19,379 nucleotides of DNA, taken from NCBI GenBank assembly GCA_944385305.1, contig CALWWS010000112.1, forward strand, positions 1 through 19,379, read 5' to 3'. The stretch comes from an uncultured Oscillospiraceae bacterium. GTDB taxonomy: Bacteria > Bacillota > Clostridia > Oscillospirales > Oscillospiraceae. The position numbers and the translations under genes are program-made. The notes beneath the pieces were generated by a model that worked only from the letters and a program-made list of their open reading frames with translations, made no database searches and had not been told where the DNA came from. This document shows, in pieces, positions 1 to 5,684 of this stretch (positions are counted from its first letter, which is position 1; every line of letters begins with the position of its first letter).

Positions 1-51
1 GTGCCCCAGGTGAAGGAATTTCTCAACGGCCGCGGGATCGCGGTGAGGTGA
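1..51 (+). CDS. hisF: 3' end of imidazole glycerol phosphate synthase cyclase subunit (partial)
   Basis: Only the last 16 codons are present, ending in TGA. The readable tail VPQVKEFLNGRGIAVR matches the usual C-terminal helix of HisF (pattern VKxYLxxRGIxVR), the cyclase subunit that makes imidazole glycerol phosphate and AICAR in histidine synthesis. It lies 4 bases before a hisI gene that is followed by hisE, the common order hisF-hisI-hisE. The closely related HisA ends differently, but so short a fragment cannot exclude another protein; the call rests mostly on context. Confidence 0.7.
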   Translation: MPQVKEFLNGRGIAVR

Positions 52-55
52 TACC

Positions 56-388
56 ATGGAATTTGATTTGGATCTGCTCTTTCAAAAGTCTGAACTTGTC
101 CCGGTGATTATTCAGGACGCGGACACCCTTCAGGTGCTGATGCTGGGCTTTGCCAACCGCCGGGCGGTGGAGCTGACCCTGGAGACCAAGACCGCCTGGT
201 TCTGGTCCCGCAGCCGGGAGAAGCTGTGGAACAAGGGGGAGAGCTCGAGCCACTTCCTCCATGTGAAGAAGATGGTGGCCGACTGCGACACCGACACCCT
301 GCTCTACCTGTGCAAGCCGGACGGGCCAACCTGCCACACCGGGCGGCAGTCCTGCTTCTTCAATCCGATTTGGGAGGAATCTGTATGA
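56..388 (+). CDS. hisI: Phosphoribosyl-AMP cyclohydrolase
   Basis: This 110-residue cytosolic enzyme opens the adenine ring of phosphoribosyl-AMP, the third step of histidine synthesis. Seen in the sequence: the N-terminal strand block DADTLQVLMLGFANRRA, the substrate-binding WFWSRSREKLWNKGESS, the metal-binding DCDTDTLL, and the zinc-ligand region GPTCHTGRQSCF with its two conserved cysteines plus the cysteine of DCDTD. Length fits the stand-alone HisI (not the HisIE fusion). The ATG at 56 is preceded by a GAGGTGAT-type site that overlaps the end of hisF. The stop overlaps the start of hisE by four bases, so the two are probably translationally coupled. Confidence 0.95.
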   Translation: MEFDLDLLFQKSELVPVIIQDADTLQVLMLGFANRRAVELTLETKTAWFWSRSREKLWNKGESSSHFLHVKKMVADCDTDTLLYLCKPDGPTCHTGRQSCFFNPIWEESV

Positions 389-714
389 ATGACGCGGTAC
401 TTACCCAGCTCTACCAGGTGGTGCTGGGCCGGAAGGCGGAGCCCCAGGAGGGCTCGTACACCTGCTACCTCTTTGACAAGGGGCTGGACAAGATCCTCAA
501 GAAGGTGGGGGAGGAGTGCGCTGAGACCATCAACGCAGACAAAAACGGGGTGCAGGCGGAGACGGTGGGGGAGATCTCCGATCTCATCTACCACCTGATG
601 GTGCTCCTGGCCGCCCAGGACATCCCCCTGAGCGCCGTGCTGGAGGAGCTGGAGCAGAGAAGCCGGAAGATAGGCAACCTCAAGCAGATGAAGGTTGTGG
701 ATCACAACACCTGA
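385..714 (+). CDS. hisE: Phosphoribosyl-ATP pyrophosphatase
   Basis: This 109-residue all-alpha pyrophosphohydrolase converts phosphoribosyl-ATP to phosphoribosyl-AMP, the second step of histidine synthesis. The MazG-like helical motif is clear: LDKILKKVGEECAETINADK, then VGEISDLIYHLMVLL, with the acidic EExxE and ExxD metal-binding residues. The start is ATG at 385, inside ATGA shared with hisI, with GGGAGGA 5-13 bases upstream. A longer in-frame extension back to 226 exists but lies wholly inside hisI and has no support. HisE is separate from HisI, unlike the fused enterobacterial form, and is the last gene of the histidine operon here. Confidence 0.95.
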   Translation: MNDAVLTQLYQVVLGRKAEPQEGSYTCYLFDKGLDKILKKVGEECAETINADKNGVQAETVGEISDLIYHLMVLLAAQDIPLSAVLEELEQRSRKIGNLKQMKVVDHNT

Positions 715-721
715 TAAAATA

Positions 722-762
722 GCCGCCCGGTATCTGCGCAAAAAGCAGATGCCGGGCGGTTT
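722..762 (+). terminator. Terminator hairpin after hisE, probably bidirectional
   Basis: A 15-bp stem (723-737 with 745-759, one G-U pair) encloses a 7-base A-rich loop and is followed by only three T on the plus strand. On the minus strand the same stem is followed by TATTTTAT, so it may also end the converging operon. The right arm of this stem is duplicated at 829-849 without its left arm. Confidence 0.75.
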
Positions 763-797
763 GCCGTGCAGCTGTTATTTGGGAGCAAGGGACTGCC
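739..797 (+). repeat. Direct repeat, copy 1 (59 bp)
   Basis: Bases 739-797 are identical to 828-886 (offset 89). The unit holds the right arm of the hisE terminator, the region around the stop codon of the converging gene, and the first bases of its 3' coding end. Both copies lie in the hisE/minus-strand convergent gap. Confidence 0.95.
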
Positions 798-825
798 CCA
801 GATGACCCGCAGGCAGTCCCTTGCT
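795..825 (-). repeat. Inverted copy of the 3' end of the minus-strand gene
   Basis: Bases 795-825 are the exact reverse complement of 873-903 (31 bp); with one mismatch the match runs on to 831/867. The segment is thus the last codons of the converging peptidoglycan-binding gene, pasted in backwards between the two direct repeats. Together with copy 1 it also forms a local hairpin (arms 785-797 and 812-824, 14-base loop). Confidence 0.93.
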
Positions 826-827
826 TC

Positions 828-886
828 CAAAAAGCAGATGCCGGGCGGTTTGCCGTGCAGCTGTTATTTGGGAGCAAGGGACTGCC
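828..886 (+). repeat. Direct repeat, copy 2 (59 bp)
   Basis: This is an exact copy of 739-797. It includes the true stop codon (TAA on the minus strand, 864-866) of the peptidoglycan-binding gene, so this copy is likely the original and the other the derived one. That ordering is an inference. Confidence 0.95.
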
Positions 887-1424
887 TGCGGGTCATCTGG
901 GGCGTTTGACCACGGGTGACAAAGAGGCTGTAAAGCCGAAGCAGGGTCTGCATGATCTGGCTGTCCACAACTCCATTTTGGCCCAACTGCTGGAGAGCCT
1001 GGATGCGGCGCACATTGCGCACTCCAGCCCCCTCGTGCACGCCTGTGAGCGGTGTGGGCTCGATGTTTTTCAAGTTCCGGGAGAGGGCCTGGAGCATGGA
1101 CTGAATAGGGTAGAGGTGCACGCTGGACTGGCCGGGGCGGATTACATGGCTCCGCCAGGGGTAAGCCACGCCGCCTGGAATAGACAGGCTGATCAGTACC
1201 TGACGGTACACTCGTACCACGGCGTCCCAGACGGCGTTGTCCACCCGGCCGGTGACCGGCGGGAAGAACTCCCGCTGAAAAACCATCACCGCCTCCAGGG
1301 TCTGCTCGCCGAATACCCCGTCGGGAATGAGGCGGGGAAGGATAGGATACTGAAAAGAGATGGTGCGCAGCATCTCCTGCAGGCTGAGCACTGGATTGCC
1401 GATATAGTTGGGTCGGCGGGGCAT
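864..1424 (-). CDS. Protein made of peptidoglycan-binding (PG_binding_1) repeats
   Basis: A 186-residue protein with two PG_binding_1-like helical repeats. The first (about residues 6-77) carries the canonical IPDGVFGEQTLEAVMVFQRE core; the second (about 90-170) is weaker, with VRNVRRIQALQQLGQNGVVD. No catalytic domain and no signal peptide are visible. The start is ATG at 1424, which shares one base with the stop of the upstream gene (TGATG), with GAGGAG about 10 bases before it; a GTG one codon earlier (1427) is possible. It is the last gene of a three-gene set resembling a dismembered SleC. Its final codons (tail TRRQSLAPK) lie in the part that was copied into the neighbouring gap. The exact function is unknown; binding of spore or wall peptidoglycan is the reasonable guess. 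Confidence 0.8.
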   Translation of the reverse strand: MPRRPNYIGNPVLSLQEMLRTISFQYPILPRLIPDGVFGEQTLEAVMVFQREFFPPVTGRVDNAVWDAVVRVYRQVLISLSIPGGVAYPWRSHVIRPGQSSVHLYPIQSMLQALSRNLKNIEPTPLTGVHEGAGVRNVRRIQALQQLGQNGVVDSQIMQTLLRLYSLFVTRGQTPQMTRRQSLAPK

Positions 1425-2629
1425 CACTCACTCGCTCCTCTCTGGTCGGCGTCCCCCAGAGTGAGGGTGCGCCCGGGGAATTGGGTCAGACCAGTGGCCT
1501 GATCCTCGGGGATATCGGGCCGGAATTCCTCCGGGATAACATTGGTGTAGTACTCCACCGTGTCCACAATGCCGGCGTACAGCCGGTAGAGGGCGCCCCA
1601 GGTGGCTTCCCCCACCAGGCCGTCCTCGTTGAGCCCCGCCATGCGCTGCACGGCCTTGACCGCCTGGAGGGTGGCAGGTCCAAAGATTCCGTCCACCTTT
1701 ACCGGCGGCACATTGCTGTAAAACTCGGACACAATACCCAGCATGTACTGGAGCACACGCACCTTCTCCCCGGTGTCCCCCTCCCGGATGAGGTTGGGGT
1801 AGCCAAACTCCACACGATAGAAGGTCTGACCCTGGCTGACCAGCTCGGCCAGATCCAGTATGCCCACATAGAGAAGGACCATTTTATACCAGGTGGCGTT
1901 GCCCACCACTCCGTCTGGGGTGAGGCTGAAGATCTCCTGAAACTTTTTCACTGCCTGCTGGGTGGAGGGCCCGAAAACTCCGTCCACCGGGGAGATCTTG
2001 GGGATGGCGGGATAGTCCCGTGAGATACGGTTGAGCATTACCTGTACCCGTACCACCGGCTCCCCCTGGCTGCCGGGGCGCAGGGGAGAGCCGGGATAGG
2101 AGGACTGGATGCCCATTACCGGCGCGTCGGTCACCAGTTCGATATTGTCCCCGTAGTAGGTCCGCAGGATCTCTATGCTGTTGTAGCCCTGCTGGGCCAG
2201 CGCCTGGCTGCCCCACTGGGAGAGCCCGTCGCAGGTGGAGGTGGTGCCGTTGCAGAACTTGGCGGAGAGTGGCTCCACAAAGCCGGTGCGCCGGATGTAG
2301 GAGTTGAAGATCTCGTCCACCACCTGGCTGATATTTTCAAAAATACTGCGATCTTTAATAAATTTCTGGTCATAGGCGGTGCTGGCTGTGATGTTGAAGG
2401 GGTAGCCCCGGCTGGGATAGAACTCCGTATACACCCGGTTGAGGGCAAAAGATGTGATGGCCAGGATGTTGGCCCGGATAGCGGCGGGCTCCCAGGTGGG
2501 GTAGATTTCACTGGAGGCCACATTTTTTACATAGTCGGGGAAAGAGACGGTGACATTTTCCGCCGCTGCGTCCGGTGCTCCCATATGTACAGTGATATAC
2601 TGGGGCACATAGGGGGTAATGGGTGCCAT
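1424..2629 (-). CDS. SleC-like spore cortex-lytic protein: SpoIID domain plus two peptidoglycan-binding domains
   Basis: 401 residues. Residues about 8-170 look like the SpoIID/LytB lytic-transglycosylase fold as it occurs in SleC: FPDYVKNVASSEIYPTW (Glu41 at the position of the SpoIID catalytic glutamate), ILAITSFALNRVYTEFY, then FCNGTTSTCDGLSQWGSQAL and ILRTYYGDNIEL. Two PG_binding_1 domains follow (about 172-257 and 268-357), each with a DGVFGPSTQQAV-type or DGIFGPATLQAV-type core. There is no signal peptide, as expected if it is made in the mother cell. The start is ATG at 2629 behind GGGAGGTGA. SleC proteins carry an N-terminal pro-domain; here that part seems to be the separate upstream gene. 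Family knowledge: SleC-type enzymes degrade spore cortex during germination. Assignment to cortex lysis rather than another sporulation role is an inference. Confidence 0.8.
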   Translation of the reverse strand: MAPITPYVPQYITVHMGAPDAAAENVTVSFPDYVKNVASSEIYPTWEPAAIRANILAITSFALNRVYTEFYPSRGYPFNITASTAYDQKFIKDRSIFENISQVVDEIFNSYIRRTGFVEPLSAKFCNGTTSTCDGLSQWGSQALAQQGYNSIEILRTYYGDNIELVTDAPVMGIQSSYPGSPLRPGSQGEPVVRVQVMLNRISRDYPAIPKISPVDGVFGPSTQQAVKKFQEIFSLTPDGVVGNATWYKMVLLYVGILDLAELVSQGQTFYRVEFGYPNLIREGDTGEKVRVLQYMLGIVSEFYSNVPPVKVDGIFGPATLQAVKAVQRMAGLNEDGLVGEATWGALYRLYAGIVDTVEYYTNVIPEEFRPDIPEDQATGLTQFPGRTLTLGDADQRGASE

Positions 2630-2647
2630 ATATGCTTCACCTCCCGG

Positions 2648-3040
2648 TCAAAGGTTTTGCGGTGTGGTGTGAACCACCTCGGTGCGGGAGGGAAAGGGGG
2701 TCTGCTCCGGGAGCGGGGTGAGCTCCAGCTCCTGGAGTGTCTGTGTACCGGGGAATACCTGCAAATTCTCCACCAATAGGGCCTCGTATCCGGCAGCCTC
2801 CACCCAGAGATTGACCAGAGCAAAGGGGACGACGGTCCCGGGAGAGGTGCCCGCGCTCACCGCTGGCGTGGGGACTTGCACAGGAGCAATCCAGCCGTTC
2901 TCATTGGATACCCGTACAGCGAGAAGAGTCTGACGGCCCGAGGGGTCAATCTTGTGGGTGATGGCTACCGTGGCGCCCTGCACGGGGATCTGGGCCCGGG
3001 AGGTATAAATGCGCGCCGCAACCGTTCCGTATGGTGTCAA
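2648..3040 (-). CDS. Carboxypeptidase-regulatory-like beta-sandwich protein, resembles the SleC pro-domain
   Basis: 130 residues with the look of a small beta-sandwich: GTVAARIYTSRAQIPVQGA followed by AVRVSNENGWIAPVQVPTP, the usual VxGATV...TdenG...vptP pattern of carboxypeptidase-regulatory/CnaB-like domains. The tail (PLPEQTPFPSRTEVVHTTPQNL, in part) recalls the linker that follows the pro-region in clostridial SleC. It starts with TTG at 3040, supported by GGAGGAG 7-13 bases upstream; no in-frame ATG or GTG fits better. It lies 18 bases before the SpoIID-domain gene on the same strand, so the two are co-transcribed. I infer that it is the SleC pro-domain encoded as its own protein; a structural coat protein is the main alternative. 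Confidence 0.65.
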   Translation of the reverse strand: MTPYGTVAARIYTSRAQIPVQGATVAITHKIDPSGRQTLLAVRVSNENGWIAPVQVPTPAVSAGTSPGTVVPFALVNLWVEAAGYEALLVENLQVFPGTQTLQELELTPLPEQTPFPSRTEVVHTTPQNL

Positions 3041-3065
3041 TCTGCACTCCTCCTTTTCTCTTCCA

Positions 3066-3091
3066 GTTTATGTGAAACGCATGAAAATTGT
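3066..3091 (-). promoter_or_regulatory. Possible sporulation-type (SigE/SigK-like) promoter of the SleC-like operon
   Basis: On the minus strand a CATAAACT-like -10 lies about 25 bases ahead of the TTG start (CATAAAC, complement of 3066-3072), with an AC dinucleotide about 17 bases upstream of it as in SigK promoters. No TTGACA/TATAAT pair is seen in this orientation. The motif is short and could occur by chance; the call leans on the spore-related gene content. Confidence 0.35.
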
Positions 3092-3111
3092 GCGGGAAGG
3101 GGTGCGGCAAG

Positions 3112-3140
3112 TTGACAATTTCTCCGTCTTACAGTAAACT
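3112..3140 (+). promoter_or_regulatory. SigA-type promoter of rex
   Basis: TTGACA (3112-3117), a 17-base spacer and TAAACT (3135-3140) lie about 50 bases before the rex ATG in an A+T-rich divergent gap. The -35 is perfect, the -10 matches at four of six positions. No clear Rex operator (TTGTTAA-N4-TTAACAA type) is visible around it. Confidence 0.65.
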
Positions 3141-3190
3141 AATCTATCAGGTTATGGGCAACTTGTATCCGGAATGAGTGTGAGGAGAAG

Positions 3191-3823
3191 ATGAGAAAGC
3201 AAAAGGTTTCCAGCGCTGTGATCCGCCGGCTGCCCCGGTATTACCGGCACCTGACCGACCTGCACCTGGCGGGAGTGGAACGACTTTCCTCCAGCGCACT
3301 GGGCATGTCCTTGGGGATGACCGCCTCTCAAATCCGCCAGGATCTCTCCTGCTTCGGGGAGTTTGGCCAGCAGGGCTACGGGTACAACGTGGACAAGCTG
3401 CGGGGTGAAATCTCCGAGATTCTGGGTATGGGCAAGGGCCACACCGCCGTGGTGCTGGGGGCGGGCAACCTGGGCCGCGCCCTGATGGAGAATTTCCACT
3501 TTGATCGCTCCGGCTTTGAGCTGTGCGCCGCCTTTGACGTGGACCCGGCCCTTGTGGGCAGGCAGGTGTCCGGCGTGCCGGTGTATCATGTGGATGGTCT
3601 GGAGAAATTTTTGGAGGAGCACCCGGTGAGTATTGGGGTACTAACCGTGCCCAGGGGGGTGGCCAATCACATCGCCAGCCGTCTGGTGGCCGCAGGGGTG
3701 AAGGGGATCTGGAACTTCACCAATATTGAGCTGATGGTGGACAGCGCCGGTGTGATTATTGAGGACGTACATTTTGCCGACAGTTTGTTGGCATTGAGCT
3801 ATATGATTTCGGAGGAGCAATGA
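3191..3823 (+). CDS. rex: Redox-sensing transcriptional repressor Rex
   Basis: 210 residues, normal length for Rex, a homodimeric repressor that senses the NADH/NAD+ ratio and controls fermentation and respiration genes. The N-terminal winged helix is plain: SSAVIRRLPRYYRHLTDL, then LGMTASQIRQDLSCFGEFGQQGYGY. It is followed by the Rossmann domain with the dinucleotide-binding GAGNLG (residues 90-95) and a C-terminal swapped helix (FADSLLALSYMISEEQ). The start is ATG at 3191 with AGGAG three bases upstream. The gene stands divergent to the SleC-like operon and overlaps the next gene by four bases, which ties a redox repressor to a secreted surface protein. Targets cannot be read from this window. 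Confidence 0.95.
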   Translation: MRKQKVSSAVIRRLPRYYRHLTDLHLAGVERLSSSALGMSLGMTASQIRQDLSCFGEFGQQGYGYNVDKLRGEISEILGMGKGHTAVVLGAGNLGRALMENFHFDRSGFELCAAFDVDPALVGRQVSGVPVYHVDGLEKFLEEHPVSIGVLTVPRGVANHIASRLVAAGVKGIWNFTNIELMVDSAGVIIEDVHFADSLLALSYMISEEQ

Positions 3824-4965
3824 AAAAACTGGCAGTCATTCTTCTTTGTGTTCTCATGCTGGTCAGCGGCGGCGTGGTCTACGCAGCTGGAGGAACACAG
3901 TCCGACCCGCTGGTTTCTCTGAGCTATCTCACTGGCACCTATATCTCCCAGGTGCTGGAGCAGGCCCAGAGCGCCATCAATACCAAGACCGACAGCGCCT
4001 ACCAGCAGGCTCTGGGCGAGCTCAACGCCGCCTATGAGGCGGCCGGAGGCGCGGCCGGGGAGAGCGGGAGCGTTCAGAATGGGCTGGCCGACCAGCGCTT
4101 CAAGCGGGGGGATGTGATCACCCTGTCCACCGGCTCCGGCGTGATGCTGCTGGCGGGCAGCGCCACGGCGGGGGTCTCCGCCGGGGGCGCCCTGGTGGAT
4201 ACCACCGCGGGGCAGGCGCTGAGTACCGGCGCGGCCCTGTCTGCCAGGCATCGCTGTCTGGCGGCGGAGAACACCACCGCGGCGGTGACTGTCACCAGTG
4301 ATACCGCTGTGATCAGTCTGGAGGGGCGCTACACGGTCTCCCCCAGCGATCAGACCGACTACAACGCCCTGGCCGGCGCCCTGGCGCAGCTGGGCATGTT
4401 CAAAGGAACGGGTACCGCCTACGGGTCTGGCTACGACCTGGAGGTGGCGCCTACCCGCATCGTCGGTCTGGTGATGTTCCTGCGCCTGCTGGGGGAGGAG
4501 CAGGCCGCCCTGGCCAGTACGGCGGAAAACCCCTTTGCGGACACGCCTGACTGGTGCGACCGCTATGTGGCCTACGCCTATGCACAGGGATACACCAAGG
4601 GGGTGGGCGCTGGTGCCGGCGGCACACTCTACTTTGGCCCAAACAGCTCCCTGTCGGCCAATGAGTACCTTACCTTTGTGCTGCGGGCCCTGAGCTATAC
4701 CGACGGGGGAGAGAGCCCGGACTTTACCTGGGAAACCGCTGTGGAGACCGGATGTGACCTGGGCGTACTCACCCAGGGGGAGGGAGAGCTGCTGAGCAGC
4801 GGCAATTTCCTCCGTGCCCAGGTGGCCTATGTGTCCTGCTTTGCCCTCCAGGCCCCCATGAAGCAGGGAGGCACCCTGCTGGAGCATCTGTCCGCTGCCG
4901 GTGTGCTGGACAAGGCCGCCGCGCAGCAGGTGTTGGCTGAGATTTTGCCGGAGCGGATCAATTGA
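3820..4965 (+). CDS. Secreted SLH-domain surface protein
   Basis: 381 residues. A clear signal peptide (MKKLAVILLCVLMLVSGG, cleavage probably after VVYAA) is followed by a helical stretch rich in Ala/Gln (about 30-65), a Thr/Ala/Gly-rich beta-type region (about 85-175), and two or three S-layer-homology-like repeats (about 178-365). The best is NPFADTPDWCDRYVAYAYAQ with GYTKGVG after it and LSANEYLTFVLRALSY closing it. SLH domains bind pyruvylated wall polymers, so the protein is probably held at the cell surface. The start is ATG in the ATGA overlap with rex; the GGAGGAG site lies inside the last codons of rex, so translation is likely coupled. The role of the middle region is unknown. Confidence 0.8.
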   Translation: MKKLAVILLCVLMLVSGGVVYAAGGTQSDPLVSLSYLTGTYISQVLEQAQSAINTKTDSAYQQALGELNAAYEAAGGAAGESGSVQNGLADQRFKRGDVITLSTGSGVMLLAGSATAGVSAGGALVDTTAGQALSTGAALSARHRCLAAENTTAAVTVTSDTAVISLEGRYTVSPSDQTDYNALAGALAQLGMFKGTGTAYGSGYDLEVAPTRIVGLVMFLRLLGEEQAALASTAENPFADTPDWCDRYVAYAYAQGYTKGVGAGAGGTLYFGPNSSLSANEYLTFVLRALSYTDGGESPDFTWETAVETGCDLGVLTQGEGELLSSGNFLRAQVAYVSCFALQAPMKQGGTLLEHLSAAGVLDKAAAQQVLAEILPERIN

Positions 4966-4980
4966 TTATATGCATTTCTG

Positions 4981-5012
4981 AAACAGGCGCGGCTTCTGGC
5001 CGCGCCTGTTTT
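4981..5012 (+). terminator. Terminator of the rex/SLH operon
   Basis: A perfect 13-bp stem (4981-4993 with 4999-5011) with a 5-base loop (TTCTG) ends in a run of four T, 15 bases after the SLH gene stop. Confidence 0.9.
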
Positions 5013-5114
5013 GCGTCTGGCAGGCGGGGGAAGAATATTTCCAAGTACGAAACAAGTTAGCAATGGAACAAAATATAGCTAAAATACCAGGTACAAATTT
5101 GTCTGAAATATCCC

Positions 5115-5143
5115 TTGCTCATTGTTAGCATGACAACTATAAT
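5115..5143 (+). promoter_or_regulatory. SigA-type promoter of the marR-exporter operon
   Basis: TTGCTC (5115-5120), a 17-base spacer and a perfect TATAAT (5138-5143) lie about 48 bases before the preferred marR start. The surrounding 5030-5160 stretch is A+T-rich compared with the coding DNA and also holds the palindrome ACAAATTTGT (5092-5101). Confidence 0.75.
5122..5136 (+). promoter_or_regulatory. Operator-like dyad inside the marR promoter
   Basis: TTGTTA-GCA-TGACAA is an inverted repeat with five of six paired positions, sitting exactly between the -35 and -10 boxes. MarR-family repressors usually bind such short dyads over their own promoter, so autorepression with release by a drug-like ligand is the natural inference. 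Confidence 0.55.
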
Positions 5144-5190
5144 AAACGGTACGCGGGAATTGAGTAAGTATGGGAGAGGAGGTGCAGGCA

Positions 5191-5625
5191 GTGACACAGA
5201 GCTATGAGCTGGGCACAGAGATCCGCACCCTGTCCAATCTGCTGCGGCGAAAAATGGTGGAGCTGGATCCGCCGCCCGAGCTGGTGGACCTGACTCCGGT
5301 ACAGCGGTGGCTGATGAGTTACCTGCATGAAAATGCCGGCCGTGACATTTTCCAGCGGGATGTGGAAAGCGCCTTCTGCATCCGGCGCTCCACGGTCTCC
5401 CGCTTGCTTAAGAGCATGGAGGAGAGCGGATATATCTGCCGGCAGAGCGTGTCCAGCGACGGACGGCTGAAGAAGATTGTCCCCACGGAAAAGGCCAAAG
5501 CCGTGCATAGCGAGGTGCAGCGGCGCATCCGGGAGGCAGAGGCCGACCTGGCAAAGGGTCTGACCGAGCGGGAAATTCGGCAATTTCTGGCTGTCAGCAA
5601 AAAAATTAAGGCCAACCTATCCTAA
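5191..5625 (+). CDS. MarR-family transcriptional regulator
   Basis: 144 residues from the preferred GTG start. The winged helix-turn-helix is clear: FQRDVESAFCIRRSTVSRLLKSMEESGYICR followed by the wing SSDGRLKKIVPTEKAK, flanked by the N- and C-terminal dimer helices (GTEIRTLSNLLRRKM and EADLAKGLTEREIRQFL). GTG at 5191 is chosen because GAGGAGG (5176-5182) stands 8 bases before it; an in-frame ATG at 5170 would add seven residues but has no good ribosome site. It precedes a two-gene drug exporter on the same strand, and a dyad sits in the promoter, so it probably represses itself and the exporter until an inducer binds. The inducer is unknown. Confidence 0.88.
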   Translation: MTQSYELGTEIRTLSNLLRRKMVELDPPPELVDLTPVQRWLMSYLHENAGRDIFQRDVESAFCIRRSTVSRLLKSMEESGYICRQSVSSDGRLKKIVPTEKAKAVHSEVQRRIREAEADLAKGLTEREIRQFLAVSKKIKANLS

Positions 5626-5684
5626 ACCGCCCGGGGCGGATCGAGACGCAACACGGCAAGGGACAGCCGGAAGGAGGAACCTGC

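Noticed and set aside
739..903. CRISPR-like or insertion-sequence explanation for the repeats after hisE
   Set aside because: Only two direct copies, no spacer series, no transposase and no target-site pattern; the inverted piece is explained by neighbouring coding sequence.
3066..3090. Possible Rex operator (TGTGAA...TTCACA-type) near 3071-3087
   Set aside because: Only one half-site (TGTGAA) is good; the second half does not match and spacing is wrong.
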